From Saccoglossus kowalevskii (Eukaryota; Hemichordata; Enteropneusta; Harrimaniidae), in contig NW_003147279.1 of NCBI RefSeq assembly GCF_000003605.2, forward strand, positions 15,173-25,438: DNA of 10,266 bases, read 5' to 3'. This document shows, in pieces, positions 7,901-10,266 of the stretch. Made by a program: the position numbers and the translations under genes. The notes below the pieces were generated by a model, which worked only from the letters and a program-made list of their open reading frames with translations, searched no databases and had not been told where the DNA came from. The stretch's first letter is position 1, and each line of letters starts with the position of its first letter.

Positions 7901-9796
7901 TGAATGTTTAATACTGTGACATTATCTGTTTAATTTACCTTACTGCACTAAGTTTTTGATGTTAGGTGAAGCTATTTTGAAATAACATTATCCACAGTTG
8001 ATTTTCTGTGGCCCATAATAACAGTTATTAAAACTTAAATTCTGTTTTTAAGGCTTTAACGAGAAGCTTTTAAGTTAAGAAGGATGATTAATTAATATAT
8101 ATGATGTATATGGTGACTCTGTGATAGGGTAGTGTTAGTTGCATAAATATATGTACTTAATTGTTGCTTCTATTTCCAGGTTCTTGTGGGAGATATTAAG
8201 CCTGCTATTGAAACCCATGAAATGCTATACCAAGTAACAAAAAGATACAATTTTCTTCCTGAGGTAGGTGGATTTTACCAATCTAATTTGTATTAAAAGC
8301 TGCCCCGTAATAGAAGCCACACTCATTCTTTTTGAACAATTTAAAACCAAAAATTTATCATTTATCATATGTCTAGATGCTCTAATAGAAGCCACATCTC
8401 CTCTGTTGTATTGTGCCTTTGTAATGATACAGATTTGGCAGTAACAGACTGTATTTCTGATAGTCTTTTTGGATTGTGATTTGTTCGTGTTTGCTGTGAG
8501 TAGTGTTTGCATCATGTATACAGAAAGATTGACGCGGCTGAAACTGCCAACTCTACTTTATCGTCTCAAGCATGCTGACTTAATTCAAACCTATAAAGTT
8601 ATCCACGGACATGATCATATTAACCAGAATACCTATTGCCTTTTAGTTATGTGGTAAAACTACATGAGGTCACAATCTGAAACTGCAAATAGATAAAACA
8701 ATTGGTCAAAGAGCTAAATTCCTTTCAGTCAGAGTTGTTAATGACTGGAATCACTTGGCCAGGAGGCTGTAGCAACGTTCTCACACGTCTAAAAAACACC
8801 AGTGTTAACACTGTTTTTTTGTTGTGCAAATATTATCTATAATCTGCTGAATTGTCTGCTCGTGTTCTCAGTAAAAACACCGGTGTTTTGCGCCCTCAAC
8901 GAATCATATCACAGAAAGGTCAATAAACAAATTGAAAGATCAGTCGAAAAATGGCCTCTTCTGCATTGCTTTGTTCTTGTTTTTCTGTGTGTTTTTACAC
9001 ATGAGAAGAAGACAACGACGAACAATTTATCAAGATTTCGAAAAGCAAGAAATCGTCAACTTGTTAGGTCAAACAAGACCGAGAAATGATTGGTTCATGT
9101 TCACGCTATTCGAGTGTATGAATAACACAACAATTGGCCCAGCATCCCTAGACGTTCTGTCCACCATTCTTTGAATATTCGATTCTCTCCATACAGATAT
9201 CAGTAATCTTGTTTTTTTCGTCTGACCAGTTTGACATTCAACCTGTAACCTCTGATGCCATCTTGTGTAATGACAAGCATAAATAAGTCGGCGATAGTGG
9301 GCGTTTGGCCGTCGTATTGTGTTCACACAGTGCGTTGTGCAAGAGCCGGTGTGACAACGGCGTTTAGGATCTGGTCCACCCCTTTTACGACAGTGTCAAA
9401 AACGCTGACGTTCACCCACACATTATAACAACGTTCTCAAGGCGTTGTGACAACAGCTTATTTTGTCCAGTGAGAACACCACTTGTATCTGCTATTAGTA
9501 TTAATAGGTTTAAAGCTGAAATCTGTGCCAGTTTTACCACGCTTATTGGCTGATTATTGTCTGTAATATTATAATCATAGGTCAGACTTTGCCACAATGG
9601 CCATGCAGCTAAAGGTGTACAACACGGTTAATTTATTACAAAATCCCAGTATTTTCATGTATGTGTATTTTTCTCATTATCATAATATATTATTTTGTGT
9701 GTTATCTTTCAGGCATTTACTGTTGACTACAATGTGTACTGGGGTCAACATCCTCTGAGGCCAGAGTTTGTGGAAAGTACTTTCTTTCTATACAAG
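1819..9796 (+). CDS. EDEM3: EDEM3-like ER degradation-enhancing alpha-mannosidase-like protein (GH47), internal part of gene, nine exons
   Basis: The coding join is 1819-1919, 3109-3261, 4291-4444, 5290-5424, 5796-5901, 6023-6120, 7564-7689, 8180-8263 and 9713-9796: 347 codons with no stop and phases consistent at every junction. EDEM proteins are ER-lumen GH47 family members that trim mannose from N-glycans of misfolded glycoproteins and commit them to ER-associated degradation. EDEM3 rather than EDEM1 or EDEM2 is indicated by [30 protein letters not shown] and R-T-G-T-E[10 protein letters not shown]. The three acidic residues expected in the GH47 active site are present: Glu78 (3239-3241), Asp225 (6046-6048) and Glu337 (9764-9766), numbered within this fragment. 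The N-terminal signal/start exon and the C-terminal part (end of GH47, the PA domain known in EDEM3, ER-retention tail) are outside the window. Intact splice sites and lack of lesions suggest a functional gene. The family call comes from recalled family sequence, not a search. Confidence 0.93.
1920..3108 (+). other. Intron 1 of the visible EDEM3 gene (phase 2)
   Basis: This 1189-bp AT-rich intron is bounded by GTGAGT and a T-rich TTTCAG. Apart from a short (TAA)n microsatellite at about 2714-2728 I see no gene, no transposon coding and no strong inverted repeat. Small open frames on both strands have no recognisable content. Confidence 0.85.
2714..2728. repeat. Short (TAA)n microsatellite
   Basis: About four to five TAA/ATA units between AGTA and TTTATTTC. 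A simple repeat with no evident function. Confidence 0.7.
3109..3261 (+). CDS. EDEM3: EDEM3 exon b, carries the first catalytic glutamate
   Basis: The acceptor is a long T tract followed by TTTCAG ending at 3108; the donor is GTAAGG at 3262-3267. The first base completes Lys34. The exon then reads [17 protein letters not shown], the signature N-terminal helix of GH47 proteins. It ends with [10 protein letters not shown], where Glu78 (GAG at 3239-3241) aligns with the EDEM3 acidic residue that is mutated to make catalytically dead protein (E147 in human, from memory). Phase 2 at both ends, 153 nt. Confidence 0.93.
3262..4290 (+). other. Intron 2 of the visible EDEM3 gene (phase 2)
   Basis: This 1029-bp intron is bounded by GTAAGG and TTGCAG. 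It has an A/T-rich stretch at about 3610-3790. It also holds a fragment of an interspersed repeat around 3885-3952, described separately. No coding exon was found; the open frames here lack recognisable sequence. Confidence 0.85.
3885..3952 (+). repeat. Interspersed repeat fragment (CAAAAACCACT...GAAACTTGGTAC type)
   Basis: The fragment contains TCAAAAACCACTCATCAGAT followed by TTCAATGAAACTTGGTAC. This resembles a dispersed invertebrate repeat whose core reads 'AAAACCRCT...GATTTTAATGAAACTTGGTA', recognised from general memory of such genomes and not from a search. The same core appears in degenerate form in the third intron at 4671-4720. No ends or target duplication are visible. Confidence 0.45.
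4291..4444 (+). CDS. EDEM3: EDEM3 exon c, GH47 core
   Basis: The acceptor CACATTGCAG ends at 4290 and the donor GTAAGT starts at 4445. The first base completes a Gly codon split across the intron, giving the continuous I-R-V-L-G-G-L-L-G-G-H motif. The next 51 codons include [11 protein letters not shown], a good EDEM3 discriminator, then [15 protein letters not shown]. The N-T-S triplet is an N-glycosylation sequon at the same place as one in vertebrate EDEM3, consistent with a lumenal protein. Phase 2 entry, phase 0 exit. Confidence 0.93.
4445..5289 (+). other. Intron 3 of the visible EDEM3 gene (phase 0)
   Basis: This 845-bp intron is bounded by GTAAGT and GGCAG. The centre (about 4600-4940) is repeat-derived, described separately. 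The rest is AT-rich, with no coding or structural element that I can support. An open frame running into the next exon from 5166 is an artefact of the open acceptor side. Confidence 0.85.
4605..4940 (+). repeat. Interspersed repeat with an internal diverged tandem duplication
   Basis: Two copies of a roughly 110-120-bp unit lie in direct orientation at about 4671-4780 and 4814-4935. Shared blocks in order are GACTTCTT, GAAAAC-GCA, TTTGATA, TGTACCT-CTC, AGATTTGTTC, TTTTGT-ATGATAT, AAT-TTCTAATT. The stretch before the first copy (GAGCGGAGCTTATCATATAAG, then a GTCGTCGTC-like run) is the typical head of a repeat common in lophotrochozoan genomes. That family attribution is from memory. Confidence 0.6.
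5290..5424 (+). CDS. EDEM3: EDEM3 exon d, TCTACAG cysteine motif
   Basis: The acceptor CATGGCAG ends at 5289 and the donor GTAAGT starts at 5425. It encodes 45 whole codons: V-N-L-R-Y-G-V, then [15 protein letters not shown] and [11 protein letters not shown]. The T-C-T-A-C-A-G stretch and the following E-F-x-x-L-S-R helix are conserved across EDEM proteins. Two other forward frames are also open over this stretch, but only this frame continues the family sequence in phase 0 from the previous exon. Confidence 0.93.
5425..5795 (+). other. Intron 4 of the visible EDEM3 gene (phase 0)
   Basis: This 371-bp AT-rich intron is bounded by GTAAGT and TTATAG. It contains pyrimidine-rich blocks around 5500-5550; no gene, repeat family or strong secondary structure is recognised. 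Confidence 0.85.
5796..5901 (+). CDS. EDEM3: EDEM3 exon e, NLVG...GDWVR segment
   Basis: The acceptor TATTATAG ends at 5795 and the donor GTACGT starts at 5902. It encodes 35 codons plus the first base of a Glu codon (phase 1 exit). Readable motifs are [12 protein letters not shown] and [12 protein letters not shown], which match the EDEM3 pattern residue for residue in most positions. The frame happens to remain open into the following short intron, so a naive reading frame extends falsely to 6059. Confidence 0.92.
5902..6022 (+). other. Short intron 5 (121 bp, phase 1), open in the upstream exon's frame
   Basis: Bounded by GTACGT and AACAG, this is the only intron under 300 bp in the window. 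The reading frame of the previous exon stays open through it. Because 121 is not a multiple of three, retention would shift frame in the next exon and stop at 6057-6059, just past the catalytic Asp codon. Splicing is supported because removal restores [15 protein letters not shown]. Confidence 0.88.
6023..6120 (+). CDS. EDEM3: EDEM3 exon f, carries the catalytic aspartate
   Basis: The acceptor TTCAAACAG ends at 6022 and the donor GTATGA starts at 6121. The first two bases complete Glu217. The exon then reads [13 protein letters not shown], where Asp225 (GAC, 6046-6048) corresponds to the GH47 active-site Asp. The next residue after Y-Y-E-Y is Cys (TGT), where the EDEMs I recall have Leu. The exon ends L-E-R-F-N-K on a codon boundary. 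It is one of the shorter exons at 98 nt. Confidence 0.92.
6490..6583 (+). promoter_or_regulatory. Two heat-shock-element-like sites in duplicated units
   Basis: GAACATTCTAGAA at 6566-6578 is a perfect three-unit heat-shock element (GAAnnTTCnnGAA), the binding pattern of the HSF trimer. GAATATTCTAGAT at 6492-6504 matches eleven of the required positions of three units, missing the last base or so. Both sit in a repeated unit (TGGAAYATTCTAGA then GAAAATGG, at 6490-6521 and 6564-6583); the first copy carries a nine-T insertion. They lie about 70-150 bp upstream of the TATA box, a typical distance for inducible promoters. Confidence 0.55.
6644..6680 (+). promoter_or_regulatory. Core-promoter-like TATA box plus initiator
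   Basis: TATATATAG at 6644-6652 is followed by TTCAGATC at 6673-6680. Taking the A at 6676 as +1 puts the TATA start 32 bases upstream, the canonical distance. The region around +1 also forms a short stem, GAGTTC (6670-6675) with GAACTC (6684-6689). Direction is plus, the same as EDEM3. No coding sequence is recognised downstream, so any transcript would be non-coding, transposon-derived or an alternative 5' end of EDEM3. Confidence 0.45.
7564..7689 (+). CDS. EDEM3: EDEM3 exon g, HYDAIMRY...FWPGLQ segment
   Basis: The acceptor ATTTATTACAG ends at 7563 and the donor GTAAAC starts at 7690. It has 42 whole codons, phase 0 at both ends: [10 protein letters not shown], then [11 protein letters not shown] and [12 protein letters not shown]. 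The final segment is the conserved loop that in EDEM proteins reads F-[FW]-P-G-L-Q. Being 126 nt and phase 0 at both ends, skipping it would keep frame but remove a conserved part of the barrel. Confidence 0.92.
7690..8179 (+). other. Intron 7 of the visible EDEM3 gene (phase 0)
   Basis: This 490-bp AT-rich intron is bounded by GTAAAC and TTCCAG. I see no gene, repeat family or notable structure in it. Confidence 0.85.
8180..8263 (+). CDS. EDEM3: EDEM3 exon h, [19 protein letters not shown] segment
   Basis: The acceptor CTATTTCCAG ends at 8179 and the donor GTAGGT starts at 8264. It has 28 whole codons beginning [19 protein letters not shown] and ending N-F-L-P-E, matching the EDEM3 helix pair before the third catalytic residue. 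Phase 0 at both ends. The downstream intron holds the nested transposons. Confidence 0.92.
8308..8396 (+). repeat. Direct repeat TAATAGAAGCCACA, two copies 75 bp apart
   Basis: The 14-base string is identical at 8308-8321 and 8383-8396; the second is preceded by CTC. It resembles the 'CTCTAATAAGCGCCAC' type motif of a dispersed animal repeat. A related version (CCTCAAATAAGAGCCAC) occurs at 9960-9976, so the same family may be present twice in this window. Confidence 0.55.
8508..8771 (+). pseudogene. Non-LTR retrotransposon ORF2 C-terminal remnant, 5' part
   Basis: In the frame starting at 8508 the sequence reads [16 protein letters not shown], then [12 protein letters not shown]. This is the region after the reverse transcriptase core in CR1/Jockey-like LINE proteins. 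A stop falls at 8655-8657 and the frame shifts by one. It resumes at 8659 as T-[stop]-G-H-N-L-K-L, then [15 protein letters not shown], the hallmark R-G-H-x-x-K-L ... S-x-R-V-x-N-x-W-N-x-L tail. It is broken by at least two stops and a frameshift and truncated at the 5' side (no RT core). It lies in the same orientation as EDEM3. The last motif continues after an inserted element at 9485. Clade assignment is from memory of the motif pattern. Confidence 0.8.
8792..8889. repeat. Two palindromic copies of AAAAACACC(A/G)GTGTT near the element's left end
   Basis: AAAAACACCAGTGTT (8792-8806) continues into the perfect palindrome CAGTGTTAACACTG (8800-8813). The second copy, AAAAACACCGGTGTT (8873-8887), lies inside the perfect 16-bp palindrome AAAACACCGGTGTTTT (8874-8889). 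Each is preceded by GTTCTCA, at 8777-8783 and 8864-8870, so the end motif appears to be duplicated with an offset of about 85 bp. Confidence 0.7.
9135..9261 (-). pseudogene. Broken Myb/SANT-like DNA-binding protein fragment of a Harbinger-type transposon
   Basis: On the minus strand a Met codon at 9261-9259 starts M-A-S-E-V-T-G followed by a stop (9240-9238), then M-S-N-W-S-D-E. After a frame change at a seven-A run (T run at 9212-9218 on plus) it reads [17 protein letters not shown], then R-T-S-R-D-A-G. The pattern W-[ST]-D-E-x-x-x-x-L-I-x-[IV]-W-x-x-x-x-I-Q is that of the trihelix Myb/SANT-like proteins encoded beside PIF/Harbinger transposases. Homology fades after 9135, so the remainder of the domain is deleted or decayed. 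The recognition is from motif memory; the fragment is short. Confidence 0.55.
9320..9477. repeat. Subterminal short-repeat cluster at the element's right end
   Basis: The stretch is dense in related short words: GTGTGACAAC and TTGTGACAAC (about 9350 and 9444), GTTCTCA (9433-9439) and its inverse TGAGAAC (9471-9477), plus several CGTT/GTTCAC variants. CAACGTTCTCA is present identically at 8773-8783 and 9429-9439. Clusters like this beside a terminus are typical of transposase-binding subterminal repeats. Confidence 0.45.
9485..9553 (+). pseudogene. Non-LTR retrotransposon ORF2 C-terminal remnant, 3' part
   Basis: From 9485 the frame reads [13 protein letters not shown] and reaches a stop at 9551-9553. 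The pattern V-x-A-x-S-x-N-x-F-K is the usual last stretch of this LINE family's protein, directly following the W-N-x-L motif that ends the 5' part. Its position downstream of the inserted element is the main reason to call the arrangement nested. The sequence from 9554 to about 9700 may be the LINE 3' UTR, but nothing diagnostic is seen. Confidence 0.65.
9713..9796 (+). CDS. EDEM3: EDEM3 exon i (last exon visible), third catalytic glutamate
   Basis: The acceptor TTATCTTTCAG ends at 9712 and the donor GTATTT starts at 9797. That donor is weak after position +4, the poorest in the gene. The 28 codons include [21 protein letters not shown]. Glu337 (GAG, 9764-9766) in R-P-E is the third acidic GH47 active-site residue. 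Exit is phase 0. The next expected segment (helix starting near A-T-G-D-P, then the calcium-binding Thr region) is not in the remaining 470 bases, so the gene continues past the right edge. Confidence 0.92.
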
Positions 9797-9902
9797 GTAT
9801 TTGCTTATTTCTGTAATTGATATACAATAAATGCGAAGATTTGTTCACATACATATTCCTGTACTGTAAAAAACTTTATTTCTACTTGATATGTATTTTT
9901 GC

Positions 9903-9935
9903 TATTTTCACTGAAGGGATGATTCAGTGAAAATA
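9903..9935. repeat. Perfect 13-bp hairpin, 7-nt loop
   Basis: TATTTTCACTGAA (9903-9915) and TTCAGTGAAAATA (9923-9935) are exact reverse complements around the loop GGGATGA. It resembles the TTTTCRC...GYGAAAA-type inverted motifs of dispersed short repeats in invertebrates and may be an end of a small non-autonomous element. Confidence 0.8.
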
Positions 9936-9959
9936 AAATCCAGCGAATACCGTAAAATC

Positions 9960-10015
9960 CCTCAAATAAGAGCCACTTTGTAACACTTTCATTTCTGGGG
10001 GGTGCTTATTTGAGG
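9960..10015. repeat. 11-bp inverted repeat CCTCAAATAAG / CTTATTTGAGG
   Basis: CCTCAAATAAG (9960-9970) and CTTATTTGAGG (10005-10015) are exact complements separated by 34 bp. The left arm continues AGCCAC, as in the TAATAGAAGCCAC repeats at 8308 and 8383. It resembles a widely dispersed animal repeat with 'CTCGAATAAGCGCC' arms (from memory). Confidence 0.65.
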
Positions 10016-10205
10016 TAACATGTTGACAACTTTGTAGCCAGTGGCTCTTAAACCAGGGTCATCAAACTTTTTCATTGTGAAATAGCGAAGGGGATAGGCA
10101 AACACACACACAACCAAAATAGACAAGTAATTATTAATGATGTATCATTGCAATTAATTTATTCTGTAAAAATACTGTTATGGGAATAACAAATGTCAAA
10201 TAAAT

Positions 10206-10220
10206 ACGACGATTCGTCGT
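10206..10220. repeat. Short palindrome ACGACGA-T-TCGTCGT
   Basis: Two perfect 7-bp arms around a single T, in otherwise CpG-poor sequence. No known site is recognised. Confidence 0.5.
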
Positions 10221-10266
10221 TTCATCGATAATGTGTAGCGATGCCTGAAGTCACATTTTACTGACA

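Larger units (their letters stand above)
8772..9484. mobile_element. Putative degraded PIF/Harbinger-like DNA transposon inserted in the LINE remnant
   Basis: About 0.7 kb separates two halves of the LINE coding tail. Near its ends are inverted GTTCTCAC (8777-8784) and GTGAGAAC (9470-9477), with the match continuing in scattered form inward. The LINE sequence on both sides carries TGTA (8768-8771 and 9484-9487), so a 3-bp GTA or 4-bp TGTA target duplication is possible. A 3-bp duplication and a minus-strand Myb/SANT-like remnant inside both fit PIF/Harbinger. A basic stretch M-R-R-R-Q-R-R at 9001-9021 on the plus strand could be the start of a transposase, but nothing further supports it. The exact ends are uncertain because the terminal sequence is degraded and the outermost bases do not match well. 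Confidence 0.5.
8264..9712 (+). other. Intron 8 of the visible EDEM3 gene (phase 0), filled with mobile-element remains
   Basis: This 1449-bp intron is bounded by GTAGGT and TTTCAG. In order it holds two direct copies of TAATAGAAGCCACA (8308-8321, 8383-8396), a fragment of a non-LTR retrotransposon, a DNA transposon-like element inserted into that fragment, and a short AT-rich tail (9554-9712). Together the transposon parts explain nearly all the intron's unusual composition. Confidence 0.8.
9797..10266 (+). other. Start of intron 9 of EDEM3, runs off the right edge
   Basis: This is AT-rich intron sequence after the weak donor GTATTT. It holds a perfect hairpin, an inverted repeat and a short palindrome (separate entries). 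It also contains a brief CACACACA tract near 10102. No exon is found in the remaining sequence. Confidence 0.8.

Noticed and set aside
8225-8515. Minus-strand open frame overlapping exon h and the next intron
   Set aside because: Antisense shadow of the exon and repeat sequence; no recognisable protein.
8932-9174. Plus-strand frame with M-R-R-R-Q-R-R as a Harbinger transposase start
   Set aside because: Only the basic stretch is suggestive. Nothing after it matches a transposase, and the minus strand carries the better-supported Myb/SANT-like motif in the same bases.
1-10266. Bacterial-type systems, CRISPR arrays, tRNA or rRNA genes
   Set aside because: No repeat-spacer pattern, no cloverleaf or rRNA signature seen by eye; the spliced GH47 gene shows this is animal nuclear DNA.

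Overview
This is an AT-rich, intron-rich animal genomic window. Most of it (1819 to the right edge) is the middle of one plus-strand gene: an EDEM3-type ER degradation-enhancing alpha-mannosidase-like protein of glycoside hydrolase family 47 (GH47). Nine exons assemble without a stop into 347 continuous codons (1041 nt), and every junction uses GT...AG. Conserved residues include the Glu of the V-F-E-T-N motif, the Asp of G-I-D-S-Y-Y-E-Y and the Glu of H-P-L-R-P-E. Neither gene end is present: the signal-peptide exon(s) lie left of 1819, probably outside the window, and the C-terminal exons (end of GH47 and any PA domain) lie beyond 10266. The close match to vertebrate EDEM3, together with the interspersed repeats, suggests a marine invertebrate, perhaps a mollusc or other lophotrochozoan. 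That placement is inference; no taxon marker is present.

Layout. 1-1818 is non-coding as far as can be read; it holds a 15-base poly-C run and an A-rich 21-bp tandem repeat. Exons are at 1819-1919, 3109-3261, 4291-4444, 5290-5424, 5796-5901, 6023-6120, 7564-7689, 8180-8263 and 9713-9796. The introns carry the accessory content. The third (4445-5289) has a diverged tandem copy of an interspersed repeat. The sixth (6121-7563) contains a CpG-richer insertion with a promoter-like cassette: a perfect three-unit heat-shock element, a second near-perfect one, a TATA box and a correctly spaced initiator, possibly inside a solo LTR. The eighth (8264-9712) contains a nested transposon: the 3' end of a non-LTR retrotransposon ORF2 at 8508-8771 and 9485-9553, interrupted by a roughly 0.7-kb DNA element. 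That element has GTTCTCAC termini and a broken minus-strand Myb/SANT-like gene typical of PIF/Harbinger transposons. After the last exon lie a perfect 13-bp hairpin and an 11-bp inverted repeat.

There is no bacterial-type operon, CRISPR array or recognised RNA gene, and I see no new multi-gene system. The points most worth checking are the nested insertion, whose empty site restores the expected residue spacing of the older element, and the heat-shock-type promoter cassette inside an intron of an ER quality-control gene.
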